Shown: piece by piece, positions 1 to 7,816 of the stretch
Layout of the letters: each line of letters opens with the position of its first letter
Numbering within the stretch: position 1 is the stretch's first letter
From: Pseudomonadota bacterium
GTDB lineage: Bacteria; Pseudomonadota; Gammaproteobacteria; Burkholderiales; JAJZQI01
Length of the DNA: 32,138 nucleotides
Reading direction: 5' to 3'
Assembly: GCA_021847305.1 (NCBI GenBank)
Contig: JAJZTZ010000015.1
Location: 1-32,138 of the forward strand
The notes under the pieces: model-generated
What the model was told of the DNA's origin: nothing
Database searches by the model: none
What the model saw: only the letters and a program-made list of their open reading frames with translations
Program-made: the position numbers and the translations under genes

Positions 1-856
1 AACCGCCCGGAATCACGGCCTTGAGCTTGTGGCCGGTACGTACGCCACCCGCCATTTCCAGCAGCTCACCGAACGGGGTGCCCATCGGCACCTCAAAGTT
101 GCCCGGCTTGTTCACATGGCCGGACACCGAGAAGATCTTGGTGCCGCCGTTGTTGGGTTTGCCCAGCTCCAGGAACTTCTGCCCGCCGTGACGGATGATG
201 TACGGAATACAAGCAAAGGTTTCGGTGTTGTTGATGGTGGTCGGCTTGCCGTACAGACCGAAGCTGGCCGGGAAAGGCGGCTTGAAGCGCGGCTGACCTT
301 TCTTGCCTTCGATCGATTCAAGCAACGCGGTTTCTTCACCGCAGATGTAGGCACCGTAACCGTGATGCGCATGCAGCTCGAATTCAAAGCCGGTACCGCA
401 AATGTTCTTGCCCAGATAGCCGGCAGCGCGGGCTTCTTCCAGCGCACGTTCGAAGATTTCATAGTCTTCGAAAATCTCGCCATGAATGTAGTTGTAACCC
501 ACCTTCATGCCCAGGGTATAGGCGGCAATGGCCATGCCCTCGATCAGCAGATGCGGGTTGTAACGGATAATATCGCGATCCTTGAAGGTACCCGGCTCGC
601 CCTCGTCGGTATTGCACACAAGATACTTGTCACCATCGAAGTGACGCGGCATGAAGCTCCACTTCAGACCAGTGGGGAAGCCGGCACCACCGCGACCACG
701 CAGGGCGGACTTCTTTACTTCTTCAATAATGGCTGCCGGATCAATCTTTTCCTTCAGCACTTTTTCCAGCATCTCGTAACCGCCGGCGCTGCGATAGGTC
801 GCCAGCGTCCACGGCTTGTCCAGATGCAGGGTATTAAAAATGACTTCGTTTGCCAT
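1..856 (-). CDS. nuoF: NADH-quinone oxidoreductase subunit F (partial, 3' end outside window)
   Basis: NuoF is the NADH-oxidising, FMN-binding subunit of respiratory Complex I. It sits in the cytoplasmic peripheral arm and passes electrons from NADH via FMN to the iron-sulfur chain. About 285 N-terminal residues are visible, starting [14 protein letters not shown]. The glycine-rich NADH loop [10 protein letters not shown] is at residues 52-61 and the FMN-binding stretch [14 protein letters not shown] at 79-92. [13 protein letters not shown] follows further on. The C-terminal cysteines that bind the 4Fe-4S cluster N3 lie beyond the window. The ATG start lies 6 bases after the nuoE stop, so it is co-transcribed with nuoE. 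The identification is firm; the truncation is only the window edge. Confidence 0.97.
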   Translation of the reverse strand, partial: MANEVIFNTLHLDKPWTLATYRSAGGYEMLEKVLKEKIDPAAIIEEVKKSALRGRGGAGFPTGLKWSFMPRHFDGDKYLVCNTDEGEPGTFKDRDIIRYNPHLLIEGMAIAAYTLGMKVGYNYIHGEIFEDYEIFERALEEARAAGYLGKNICGTGFEFELHAHHGYGAYICGEETALLESIEGKKGQPRFKPPFPASFGLYGKPTTINNTETFACIPYIIRHGGQKFLELGKPNNGGTKIFSVSGHVNKPGNFEVPMGTPFGELLEMAGGVRTGHKLKAVIPGG

Positions 857-862
857 CGCGCC

Positions 863-1336
863 TTACTCCAGACTGTCCAGGAGTTCGTCAATTTTCTGGG
901 TGGTCAGGAAGCTGTGCATCTTGTGATTGTTCACAGTACACAGGGGCGCGTCGCCGCAGGCCCCCATACATTCCGATTCACGCAGGGTGAATTTGCCGTC
1001 CGGCGTGGTTTCGCCGATACCGATACCAAGTTTCTTCTGCAGATGACCCATGATATCCAGCGCGCCCATCAGGGTGCAGGACAGGTTGGTGCAGACGGTG
1101 ATCTTGTGACGGCCAATCGGCTCCAGTTCGTACATGTTGTAGAACGAAGCCACTTCATACACAGCAATGGTCGGCATTTCCAGGTACTGGGCCACGAACT
1201 CGATGGTTTCGTTGGACAGCCAGCCTTTTTCCACCTGCGCGATGCGCAGGGCGGACATCACCGCGGAAGACTTGTGGCCTTCCGGATACTTGGTGATTTC
1301 CTTGTCAATCTGGGCCAGGGATTCAGCGGACAGCAT
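863..1336 (-). CDS. nuoE: NADH-quinone oxidoreductase subunit E (24 kDa type)
   Basis: NuoE is the thioredoxin-fold subunit of Complex I that carries the 2Fe-2S cluster N1a and forms the NADH dehydrogenase module with NuoF and NuoG. The 157-residue length is normal. The four cluster cysteines are visible at about C82 and C87 (CTNLSC) and C123 and C127 (ECMGACGDAP). The ATG start overlaps the end of nuoD, so translation is probably coupled. It sits between nuoD and nuoF in the standard nuo order. Confidence 0.97.
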   Translation of the reverse strand: MLSAESLAQIDKEITKYPEGHKSSAVMSALRIAQVEKGWLSNETIEFVAQYLEMPTIAVYEVASFYNMYELEPIGRHKITVCTNLSCTLMGALDIMGHLQKKLGIGIGETTPDGKFTLRESECMGACGDAPLCTVNNHKMHSFLTTQKIDELLDSLE

Positions 1337-2589
1337 TATCGGTCAATCTCCCCAAACACGATATCCTGAGTACCAATGATGGCGACAACGTCAGCAATCA
1401 TATGGCCACGCGACATTTCATCCAGCGCCGCCAGATGGGCAAAGCCCGGAGCGCGGATCTTCATGCGGTACGGCTTGTTAGCGCCGTCGGATACCAGATA
1501 AATACCGAATTCACCTTTCGGGTGCTCGACTGCAGCATAGGCTTCGCCTGCCGGTACGTGCATACCTTCGGTGAACAGTTTGAAATGGTGGATCAGCTCT
1601 TCCATGTTTTCTTTCATGGATTCGCGCGACGGCGGTGCCACCTTGTGGTCGGCGGTAATTACCGAACCGGGGTTCTTGCGCAGCCAGTCGATACACTGCT
1701 TGATGATGCGGTTGGACTGACGCATTTCTTCCATGCGCACCAGGTAACGGTCGTAACAGTCGCCGTTGACGCCTACCGGAATATCGAAGTCCAGGTCAGC
1801 GTACACTTCGTACGGCTGTTTCTTGCGCAGATCCCATTCGATCCCGGAACCGCGCAGCATGGCACCGGTGAAGCCCAGCTGCATGGCACGCTCCGGGCTT
1901 ACCACGCCGATACCGACAGTACGTTGTTTCCAGATGCGGTTGTCGGTCAGCAGGGTTTCGTATTCGTCGCAGTATTTCGGAAAGCGGTTGGTGAAGTCTT
2001 CCAGGAAATCCAGCAGGGAACCCTGACGGTTTTCATTCAGCTCTTTCACCACCTGCTCGCCGTGAATCGGGGAGATGGAGTACTGCGGCATGCTGTCCGG
2101 CAGATCGCGGTACACGCCGCCCGGACGGTAGTAAGCCGCATGCATACGGGCACCGGAAACGGCTTCATAGGCATCCATCAGATCCTCACGCTCGCGGAAA
2201 GCGTACAGGAACATGGTCATGGCACCGATATCCAGTGCGTGCGCGCCAATCCACAGCAGGTGATTGAGGATACGGGTGATTTCGTCGAACATCACGCGGA
2301 TGTATTGGGCACGCAGGGGCACGTCAATCTGCAGCAGCTTCTCGATGGCCATCACATAGGCGTGCTCGTTACACATCATGGACACGTAATCGAGACGATC
2401 CATGTATGGCACGGACTGCAGGAACGTCTTGTGTTCGGCGAGTTTTTCCGTCGCGCGATGCAGCAGACCGATGTGCGGGTCGGCACGCTCGATCACTTCA
2501 CCGTCCAGCTCCAGCACCAGACGCAATACGCCGTGAGCTGCCGGATGCTGCGGACCAAAGTTGAGCGTGTAATTTTTGATTTCGGCCAT
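1336..2589 (-). CDS. nuoD: NADH-quinone oxidoreductase subunit D (49 kDa type)
   Basis: NuoD is the 49 kDa-type peripheral-arm subunit of Complex I. With NuoB it forms the quinone-binding site. The 417-residue protein starts [20 protein letters not shown] and carries the [12 protein letters not shown] stretch typical of the family. I chose the ATG at 2589 because an AAGGTGAT ribosome site lies just upstream and the canonical N-terminus begins there. The gene does not overlap nuoC as it commonly does. Instead, 138 bases separate the nuoC stop from this ATG, and they contain a second, diverged copy of the first 12 nuoD codons (see the separate entry). The nuoD reading frame itself looks intact. 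Confidence 0.97.
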   Translation of the reverse strand: MAEIKNYTLNFGPQHPAAHGVLRLVLELDGEVIERADPHIGLLHRATEKLAEHKTFLQSVPYMDRLDYVSMMCNEHAYVMAIEKLLQIDVPLRAQYIRVMFDEITRILNHLLWIGAHALDIGAMTMFLYAFREREDLMDAYEAVSGARMHAAYYRPGGVYRDLPDSMPQYSISPIHGEQVVKELNENRQGSLLDFLEDFTNRFPKYCDEYETLLTDNRIWKQRTVGIGVVSPERAMQLGFTGAMLRGSGIEWDLRKKQPYEVYADLDFDIPVGVNGDCYDRYLVRMEEMRQSNRIIKQCIDWLRKNPGSVITADHKVAPPSRESMKENMEELIHHFKLFTEGMHVPAGEAYAAVEHPKGEFGIYLVSDGANKPYRMKIRAPGFAHLAALDEMSRGHMIADVVAIIGTQDIVFGEIDR

Positions 2590-2591
2590 GT

Positions 2592-2735
2592 TCAGATCAC
2601 CTTTCCAAGCATGGTAGACGCGGCAGACCGCTCACGCAGCGAAACTTCGGTGCAGGCTAACTTTTGCGCAGCAAAAGTTAAGTGCGCAGCACGGCCGGAG
2701 CCAAAGTTGAGGGTGTAGTTCTTGATCTCAGCCAC
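2592..2735 (-). pseudogene. Vestigial nuoD 5' end opening a 47-codon bridging ORF between nuoC and nuoD
   Basis: The GTG at 2735 overlaps the nuoC stop (GTGGCTGA), as expected for an ancestral nuoC-nuoD junction. Its first 12 codons read [12 protein letters not shown], the same residues as the real NuoD start apart from the initiator. Seven of the 36 bases differ between the copies; one is the initiator and the rest are synonymous. After that the frame leaves NuoD and runs through a 10-bp perfect hairpin (2658-2680) to a TGA at 2592-2594, two bases before the nuoD ATG. It could be a recombination scar, or a leader ORF that carries ribosomes from nuoC to nuoD. It is not a functional NuoD. The sequence is directly visible; the function is inference. 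Confidence 0.75.
2658..2680. repeat. Perfect 10-bp inverted repeat in the nuoC-nuoD gap
   Basis: TAACTTTTGC (2658-2667) and GCAAAAGTTA (2671-2680) pair perfectly around a 3-base loop. No T-run follows on either strand, so it does not look like an intrinsic terminator. It lies in the segment that separates the vestigial from the real nuoD start. It may be the trace of a small inserted repeat or an RNA structure in the nuo transcript. Confidence 0.7.
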
Positions 2736-3321
2736 CGTAGTTCTCCTCACGTACGATACGCGGCGTAATTTCGCGCGGCTCGATGGAAACAGGCTGGTAG
2801 ATGACGCGCTGCTGTTCCGGGTCGTAGCGCATTTCCACATGACCGGACAGCGGGAAATCCTTGCGGAACGGGTGGCCGACAAAACCGTAATCGGTCAGCA
2901 GACGACGCATATCCGGGTGGCCCTCGAAGACAATGCCGTACAGATCGAACGCTTCGCGCTCGAACCAGTTGGCAACGCTCCAGATGCCTTCGACCGATTC
3001 AACCCGCGGGAAAGAATCATCCTCGGCGAACACGCGCACGCGCACGCGCTGGTTCAGGGAAACGGACAACAGGTGATAGACCACGGCAAAGCGGGCACCT
3101 TCCCAGGCGCCGTCACCGTATTCGCTGTAATCCATACCGCACAGATCGATCAACTCCTCGAACTTGAGGCCGGGGTGATCGCGCAGGGTGCGCATGGTCA
3201 GTAACAGGTCATCGGCTTTCACCACAACAGTGATTTCGCCCAGGCGTTCGGTCACATTCACGATACGGCCGGACAGGGCATCCTGCAGGCAAAGCGACAG
3301 CTTTTCAAGCGAAGCGCTCAT
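2728..3321 (-). CDS. nuoC: NADH-quinone oxidoreductase subunit C (30 kDa type)
   Basis: NuoC is the 30 kDa-type peripheral-arm subunit of Complex I and packs against NuoD. The 197-residue protein carries the family signature in its second half, with [20 protein letters not shown] followed by [14 protein letters not shown]. The length is usual for an unfused NuoC. The stop TGA overlaps the GTG of the vestigial nuoD start, which preserves what looks like the original nuoC-nuoD coupling. It lies 13 bases downstream of nuoB. Confidence 0.97.
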   Translation of the reverse strand: MSASLEKLSLCLQDALSGRIVNVTERLGEITVVVKADDLLLTMRTLRDHPGLKFEELIDLCGMDYSEYGDGAWEGARFAVVYHLLSVSLNQRVRVRVFAEDDSFPRVESVEGIWSVANWFEREAFDLYGIVFEGHPDMRRLLTDYGFVGHPFRKDFPLSGHVEMRYDPEQQRVIYQPVSIEPREITPRIVREENYGG

Positions 3322-3334
3322 CTGACTTCCTTAA

Positions 3335-3811
3335 TTAGCGGGCAATGGTATTGGTACGTTTGATCTTGTTCTGCAGCTGGATAATGCCGTACAGGAGCGC
3401 CTCGGCAGTCGGAGGGCAACCCGGAACGTAGATATCCACCGGAACAATGCGGTCACAACCGCGCACCACGGAGTAGGAATAGTGGTAGTAGCCGCCACCA
3501 TTGGCGCAGGACCCCATGGAGATCACCCAGCGCGGCTCGGCCATCTGGTCGTATACCTTGCGCAGCGCAGGCGCCATTTTATTGCACAGGGTACCCGCCA
3601 CGATCATCACGTCAGATTGACGCGGGCTGGGGCGGAATACGATACCGAAGCGATCCAGGTCGTAACGCGAAGCGCCGGCCTGCATCATCTCTACCGCACA
3701 GCAGGCCAGACCGAAAGTCATTGGCCAGAGGGAACCGGTACGAGTCCAGTTGATCAGCTTGTCAGCCGTTGTGGTGACAAAGCCTTTTTCCAGAACGCCT
3801 TCTACTCCCAT
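3335..3811 (-). CDS. nuoB: NADH-quinone oxidoreductase subunit B (PSST type)
   Basis: NuoB binds the last iron-sulfur cluster (N2) of Complex I and hands electrons to quinone at the interface with NuoD. In the 158-residue protein the cluster cysteines appear as the CC pair at 37-38 ([11 protein letters not shown]), C102 ([14 protein letters not shown]) and C132 ([14 protein letters not shown]). I chose the ATG at 3811, giving [14 protein letters not shown], over an upstream in-frame ATG at 3832 because it matches the family N-terminus. It overlaps the nuoA stop by 10 bases, which is typical of coupled nuoA-nuoB. Confidence 0.97.
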   Translation of the reverse strand: MGVEGVLEKGFVTTTADKLINWTRTGSLWPMTFGLACCAVEMMQAGASRYDLDRFGIVFRPSPRQSDVMIVAGTLCNKMAPALRKVYDQMAEPRWVISMGSCANGGGYYHYSYSVVRGCDRIVPVDIYVPGCPPTAEALLYGIIQLQNKIKRTNTIAR

Positions 3812-4158
3812 TCCAAGGCCCCTTTCATCCACTCATAGACAAAACCGACAACCAGAATGCCAAGGAAAATCACCATGGCAACAAAGCCGAACATGCCGAT
3901 CTGCTCCAGCACGACCGCCCAGGGGAACAGGAAGGCAATTTCCAGATCGAACAGAATAAACAGGATCGCCACCAGATAATAGCGGACATCGAATTTCATG
4001 CGCGCATCTTCAAATGCCTCGAAACCGCACTCATAGGGCGACAGCTTTTCGGAATCGGGACGATTCGGCGCGACAAGCCAGCCTATGATGATGGGTCCCA
4101 GGCCGACCAGCAGGCCGACGATCATGAACATCAAAATAGGAAAATAATTTTCCAGCAT
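3802..4158 (-). CDS. nuoA: NADH-quinone oxidoreductase subunit A (ND3 type)
   Basis: NuoA is a small membrane subunit of Complex I that contacts the quinone channel. The 118-residue protein has three hydrophobic segments, at roughly residues 5-28, 60-82 and 88-110. The loop [20 protein letters not shown] between the first two carries the conserved Cys of the ND3 loop. It is the first nuo gene and follows the tRNA-Leu gene. The ribosome site before the ATG is weak, with a G-rich stretch about 10 bases upstream. Confidence 0.96.
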   Translation of the reverse strand: MLENYFPILMFMIVGLLVGLGPIIIGWLVAPNRPDSEKLSPYECGFEAFEDARMKFDVRYYLVAILFILFDLEIAFLFPWAVVLEQIGMFGFVAMVIFLGILVVGFVYEWMKGALEWE

Positions 4159-4250
4159 TTCCAGTATGCCCCCGCAGGACGAGGCCGTTTAGCAGGCCCG
4201 TTCAGTTTCTCAAACAAGCGAACTTAATTAAGCTCACTCTTCAAGCAGTA

Positions 4251-4335
4251 TGGTGCCGATGGCCAGACTCGAACTGGCACGGCTTACGCCACTACCCCCT
4301 CAAGATAGCGTGTCTACCAATTTCACCACATCGGC
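4251..4335 (-). tRNA. tRNA-Leu, anticodon GAG
   Basis: Read on the minus strand, this folds into a complete 85-nt tRNA with encoded CCA. The acceptor stem is GCCGATG/CATCGGC. The anticodon stem CTATC/GGTAG (one G-U pair) encloses the loop TTGAGGG, giving anticodon GAG for Leu codon CTC. A long variable arm typical of tRNA-Leu follows, and the T arm is GCCAG-TTCGAGT-CTGGC. It lies between secG and nuoA on the same strand, so it is probably transcribed with them and cut out of the transcript. Confidence 0.97.
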
Positions 4336-4343
4336 TTTAAGAC

Positions 4344-4364
4344 GGAAGGAGGGGTAATCCTTCC
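4344..4364. other. Hairpin between secG and tRNA-Leu
   Basis: GGAAGGA (4344-4350) and TCCTTCC (4358-4364) pair perfectly around 7 bases. No T-run follows on the minus strand, so a strong terminator is unlikely. Placed 9 bases upstream of the tRNA 5' end, it may instead be a processing or mRNA-end-protecting structure. Confidence 0.5.
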
Positions 4365-4390
4365 TACAACTACTCCACCCAGGCAGTCGC

Positions 4391-4750
4391 CTAGTTGGGT
4401 ATTTCGCGGGCTTTTGACCCGGCATCTCCGGCTCCACCCGCTGCCGGCTTGGCTGGCGCGGTCGCAGGAACCGATTGAGAAACCTGATTTTGCTTGTCCA
4501 TCAAACCAGCCTGCTGGCTCTTGGCATTCGAAAAGAATGTCAGCGTCAGGCTGGTAACAAAAAAGATAGCCGCCAGAATGGCCGTGGATCGGGACAGCAC
4601 ATTGGCCGAACCGGAAGCGCCAAAAAGCGTACCCGAAGCGCCGCTACCAAAAGCCGCGCCCATATCGGCGCCTTTGCCATGCTGCAACAGCACCAGCACG
4701 ATTACACCAATCGCTGCCAGCACATGTACGATCCACACAAAGATTTCCAT
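4391..4750 (-). CDS. secG: Preprotein translocase subunit SecG
   Basis: SecG is the small auxiliary subunit of the SecYEG protein export channel in the inner membrane. The 119-residue protein has two hydrophobic segments, about residues 3-20 (IFVWIVHVLAAIGVIVLVLL) and 54-72. Between them is the family stretch QHGKGADMGAAFGSGASGTL. The C-terminal tail is Ala/Pro-rich. I chose the ATG at 4750, preceded by AAGGTTAAGGTTAAA, because the longer frame adds a charged extension with no family counterpart. It lies 35 bases downstream of tpiA. Confidence 0.95.
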   Translation of the reverse strand: MEIFVWIVHVLAAIGVIVLVLLQHGKGADMGAAFGSGASGTLFGASGSANVLSRSTAILAAIFFVTSLTLTFFSNAKSQQAGLMDKQNQVSQSVPATAPAKPAAGGAGDAGSKAREIPN

Positions 4751-4785
4751 TTTAACCTTAACCTTCTTCCCTGCAAAGCACCCGA

Positions 4786-5544
4786 TCAAGACGCCTGCGC
4801 GGCACGACAGATTGCCACAAAATCTTCCGCATGCAGCGATGCGCCACCAATGAGCCCGCCATCAATATCGGGCATGCCAAACAGTTCAGCCGCGTTAGCC
4901 GCCTTGACGCTCCCGCCGTACTGAATCACAGTTTTCTCCGCCAACTCGGCATCGACTTCGCGCAGTCGGCCACGAATAAATGCATGAACTGCCTGCGCCT
5001 GTTCGGGCGTCGCTGTTTTGCCCGTACCGATCGCCCAGACCGGTTCATAGGCGATGACCGCGCCCTTCATGCCTGCGGCGCCAACAGCGTGGACTACCGC
5101 ATCCAGTTGGCGCGCAACCACCTGCTCGGTCACGCCGTTTTCGCGCTCAGCCAGCGATTCGCCGACACACAGGATAGGCACCAGGCCTGCCGCATGCGCC
5201 CACTTGTATTTGTGTGCCACCACCGCATCGGTTTCACCGTACAGGCTGCGGCGTTCGGAATGACCAATAATGACATACTGGCAACCAAAGTCCTTCAGCA
5301 TGCTGGCCGACACCTCGCCGGTGTACGCGCCTTTGGCATGCTCTGACAGATTCTGCGCACCCCAGGCAACGGGGCTGTTCTGCAATACTGACTGCGCCTG
5401 AAAGAGGTAGGGATAAGGCACACACACAGCCGCTTTTGCGCCTGTCAAACCGGATAGACCAGCAACCACACCGTCAAGCAATACCTTGTTTTCGGCTAAG
5501 CCACCATGCATTTTCCAGTTGCCCGCAACCAACTTCTCGCGCAT
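4786..5544 (-). CDS. tpiA: Triose-phosphate isomerase
   Basis: TpiA interconverts dihydroxyacetone phosphate and glyceraldehyde 3-phosphate in glycolysis and gluconeogenesis in the cytosol. The 252-residue protein has the active-site set N9 and K11 (AGNWKM), H95 (GHSERR) and E167 (AYEPVWAIGTG). The phosphate-binding YGGSVK and GGLIGGASL lie near the end. I chose the ATG at 5544, which gives the usual MREKLVAGNWKM start. The longer frame begins inside the -35 box of the promoter found upstream. It is the first gene of the probable tpiA-secG-tRNA-nuo operon. Confidence 0.97.
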   Translation of the reverse strand: MREKLVAGNWKMHGGLAENKVLLDGVVAGLSGLTGAKAAVCVPYPYLFQAQSVLQNSPVAWGAQNLSEHAKGAYTGEVSASMLKDFGCQYVIIGHSERRSLYGETDAVVAHKYKWAHAAGLVPILCVGESLAERENGVTEQVVARQLDAVVHAVGAAGMKGAVIAYEPVWAIGTGKTATPEQAQAVHAFIRGRLREVDAELAEKTVIQYGGSVKAANAAELFGMPDIDGGLIGGASLHAEDFVAICRAAQAS

Positions 5545-5575
5545 GCAGAAACCCCAGTTCTTTACAAAGGCATGA

Positions 5576-5604
5576 ATAGTACCGAGACATCCTAAATAGG
5601 TCAA
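5576..5604 (-). promoter_or_regulatory. Sigma70-type promoter of tpiA and downstream genes
   Basis: On the minus strand TTGACC (5599-5604) is followed after exactly 17 bases by TACTAT (5576-5581). Transcription would start near 5569, giving a short leader before the tpiA ATG at 5544. This is a motif match only. Confidence 0.6.
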
Positions 5605-5721
5605 TGTCTAATTTAAGCATTAACTAATAGTTACAACAGCGAAACCTTCCCACCCCTTCCTGCGCACAAAAACAGTAACCAACTAATTTCATTGGTTAAT
5701 ATTTTTTAGTCAAAATTGTTG

Positions 5722-5768
5722 TTGCTAATCATTCTCAGTTGAATGTATAGTTGTTGATAAGCATTATC
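5722..5768 (+). promoter_or_regulatory. Promoter with Fur-box-like operator for the iron locus
   Basis: TTGCTA (5722-5727) and TATAGT (5746-5751) are 18 bases apart and form a plausible -35/-10 pair. A Fur-like site at 5750-5768 overlaps the expected start; its GATAAGCATTATC core differs from the tail of the Fur consensus GATAATCATTATC at one base. A second half-site, AATCATTCTC, lies at 5727-5736 between the boxes. This placement fits iron-dependent repression by Fur. It is inferred from motif similarity. Confidence 0.6.
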
Positions 5769-5811
5769 GTTTTTATTAACTTTACTTAAGATGCCAATAG
5801 GACAGTCCAAT

Positions 5812-6135
5812 ATGAAACATATCGCCGCTCTGCTGCTCACCTTCACCAGCCTCCACGTCTTTGCCGACGAACCGGCCATCTTCAGGATCGGTATTGAAAA
5901 CAACCGTTTTGTTCCTGCCGAGATACAGGTACCGGCCGCACAGAAAATTAAACTGGTAATTGAGAATCGCGACAACACCAGCGAAGAATTTGAGAGTCAT
6001 GCGCTCAATCGCGAGAAAGTGATTCCGGCCAAGTCCAGTGTCAGCATTTTCATTGGTCCGCTCAAGCCCGGCAGCTATCCTTTTGTGGGCGAATTTCATG
6101 AAAGCACCGCCAAGGGCATCATCATTGCCAAGTAG
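5812..6135 (+). CDS. Periplasmic cupredoxin-domain protein of an FTR1 iron locus
   Basis: The 107-residue protein begins with a signal peptide (about residues 1-18, MKHIAALLLTFTSLHVFA). A single small beta-sandwich domain of the cupredoxin type follows, with IGIENNRFVPAEIQVPA near the start and GPLKPGSYPFVGEFH near the end. This pattern is that of stand-alone cupredoxin proteins encoded beside FTR1 permeases, such as FtrB of Ftr systems, which are thought to handle or oxidise iron before import. No cysteine is present, so a classical blue-copper site is unlikely; histidines at SHAL and EFHE and nearby acids are possible ligands. I chose the ATG at 5812 because the signal peptide starts there. 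It is 8 bases from the FTR1 gene. The exact role is inferred. Confidence 0.8.
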   Translation: MKHIAALLLTFTSLHVFADEPAIFRIGIENNRFVPAEIQVPAAQKIKLVIENRDNTSEEFESHALNREKVIPAKSSVSIFIGPLKPGSYPFVGEFHESTAKGIIIAK

Positions 6136-6143
6136 GAGGTCAC

Positions 6144-6965
6144 GTGATTAGCACAGCCATTATTCTGTTCCGCGAAGTCCTTGAGGCCGCCTTGCTGATT
6201 GGCCTTATTGCCGCCGGCACCAAGGCCATACCGGGGCGTACCCGTTGGATCGTCAGCGGTATTGCTGCCGGCCTGGCTGGTGCGGCACTGGTGGCGGCCT
6301 TCACCGACAGCATCGCCAGCCTCGCCAGCGGCGTGGGCCAGGAACTGTTCAATGCCAGCGTTCTGGGCATTGCCGTTGCCATGTTGGCGTGGCACAACAT
6401 TTGGATGGCGAGCCATGGCATGGCCATGGCCCGTGAAGCAAAGAATCTGGGCACTGCGGTACGGGAAGGCAGCAGCGAACTATCAGCCATCATGCTGGTG
6501 GTGGGTTTGGCGGTTTTGCGCGAAGGGTCGGAATCGGTACTGTTTTTACACGGCATTGGCGCCGCCGAGGGTGGGCAGCAATCTGCACTATACCTGGGTG
6601 CGCTTCTGGGCATTAGTGCCGGAGCCGCAGCCGGTTATGGGCTGTACGCCGGCCTACTGCATATTCCGGTGCGCTGGTTTTTTAACGCCACTGCCGGCCT
6701 GGTGTTGCTGATGGCTGCCGGCTTTGCCGCACAGGCAGCGGCATTCCTGATCCAGGCAGATGTGCTGCAGCACTTCACGACCCCGCTATGGGACAGCTCC
6801 GCCTTCATCCCGGCTCAGTCTGCCCTCGGCGTTGCCTTGCACAGCCTGGCTGGCTATGAACCGCAACCCAGTGGCATGCAGCTGCTGTTCTTTGCCGCCA
6901 CCGCCCTGCTGATCCTGCTGGGCATGAAATTGGCCAAACCCGGACACCTCAAATCCTCTCATTAA
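6144..6965 (+). CDS. FTR1-family high-affinity iron permease
   Basis: The 273-residue, strongly hydrophobic protein has about seven membrane segments and both hallmark REXXE motifs of FTR1/EfeU permeases, REVLE at residues 10-14 and REGSE at 126-130. These acidic motifs bind iron during passage through the inner membrane. The GTG start at 6144 is supported by a strong AGGAGGT ribosome site 4-10 bases upstream. It lies between the cupredoxin gene and an outer-membrane protein gene on the same strand, behind Fur-like sites. No EfeB peroxidase, P19 protein or ferredoxin partner is encoded nearby. Ferrous iron import is the most likely role. Confidence 0.93.
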   Translation: MISTAIILFREVLEAALLIGLIAAGTKAIPGRTRWIVSGIAAGLAGAALVAAFTDSIASLASGVGQELFNASVLGIAVAMLAWHNIWMASHGMAMAREAKNLGTAVREGSSELSAIMLVVGLAVLREGSESVLFLHGIGAAEGGQQSALYLGALLGISAGAAAGYGLYAGLLHIPVRWFFNATAGLVLLMAAGFAAQAAAFLIQADVLQHFTTPLWDSSAFIPAQSALGVALHSLAGYEPQPSGMQLLFFAATALLILLGMKLAKPGHLKSSH

Positions 6966-6993
6966 CAGTATTTATATTGAAATTAAAGGAATC

Positions 6994-7758
6994 ATGATGC
7001 AACGTTCTGCTTATACCGGCCTTATCGCTCTTGCCCTGCTGAGCAGCCTGTCTGCACGGCAAGCTGCTGCCAGTCCGGCCGATTATGTTTATACCCCTAA
7101 CGTCGAATATGGTGAAAAGGAACTCGACTTCAAATACGGCAATGCCAAACAGCCCGACGGCACACGCCAGCAAGCCGCCAGCCTGGGCTTCGGCTATGGT
7201 GCAAGCGAGCACTGGTTTACCGAGGTGTACCTCAAGTACGAGCACTTGGGCAGTGAAGCCACCAAACTTGACGCCTTTGAATGGGAAAATCGTTTCCAGT
7301 TAGGCGAGCAGGGTGAGTACCCGGTAGACATGGGCTTGCTGGCCGAGATTGAAATTCCCAATGCCTCGGGTGCCCCGAAGGAATTCAAGATTGGCGCTCT
7401 GTTTCAGAAAGACATCGATAAGATCCAGCTGAACGGCAACCTGCTATTTGAACGCAAATTTGGCGGCACCCGCGACCCGGAAGGCGAGCCGTATGTAACG
7501 GAATTCGGCTACCAGTGGCAGGCCAAATACCGCTGGCACACCGCGCTTGAGTTTGGCCTGCAAGGCTTTGGCGAAACCGGTGAGTGGAATCACTGGGACA
7601 AAAGCGGGATGCAGAAACATTCCATGGGGCCGGCCATTTTTGGCAAGCTTGCAGTCGGTCACCATCATTTTGTGAAATACAACGCCGCCTGGCTCTCTGG
7701 CACCACAGCCAATACGCCCGACCATACTTTGCGTACCCAGGTCGAATACGAGTTTTAA
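6994..7758 (+). CDS. Putative outer-membrane beta-barrel protein of the iron locus
   Basis: The 254-residue protein starts with a signal peptide (about residues 1-26, ending AAASP) preceded by AAAGG. The rest alternates polar and aromatic residues with many Tyr/Trp/Phe-Gly strands and ends in the C-terminal motif VEYEF. A terminal Phe is the signature recognised by the barrel-assembly machinery. I do not recognise a named family. Its position 28 bases after the FTR1 gene, on the same strand and before a shared terminator, suggests it belongs to the metal-uptake unit, perhaps as a porin-like entry route. That role is inferred from context only. Confidence 0.75.
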   Translation: MMQRSAYTGLIALALLSSLSARQAAASPADYVYTPNVEYGEKELDFKYGNAKQPDGTRQQAASLGFGYGASEHWFTEVYLKYEHLGSEATKLDAFEWENRFQLGEQGEYPVDMGLLAEIEIPNASGAPKEFKIGALFQKDIDKIQLNGNLLFERKFGGTRDPEGEPYVTEFGYQWQAKYRWHTALEFGLQGFGETGEWNHWDKSGMQKHSMGPAIFGKLAVGHHHFVKYNAAWLSGTTANTPDHTLRTQVEYEF

Positions 7759-7794
7759 AAATGACAATCCCCGCCAAGGCGGGGATTGTCATTT
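7759..7794. terminator. Bidirectional intrinsic terminator
   Basis: A perfect 17-bp inverted repeat (arms 7759-7775 and 7778-7794, core CCCCGCC/GGCGGGG) has an A-run on its left and a T-run on its right. It lies between the convergent beta-barrel gene and glmM, so it can end transcripts from both sides. Confidence 0.9.
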
Positions 7795-7816
7795 GCAGCA
7801 ACTCGGCACTACCGGC

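Noticed and set aside
29-1369. 446-codon plus-strand ORF antisense to nuoF and nuoE
   Set aside because: Shadow of the nuo genes; His/Gln-rich translation without any family motif.
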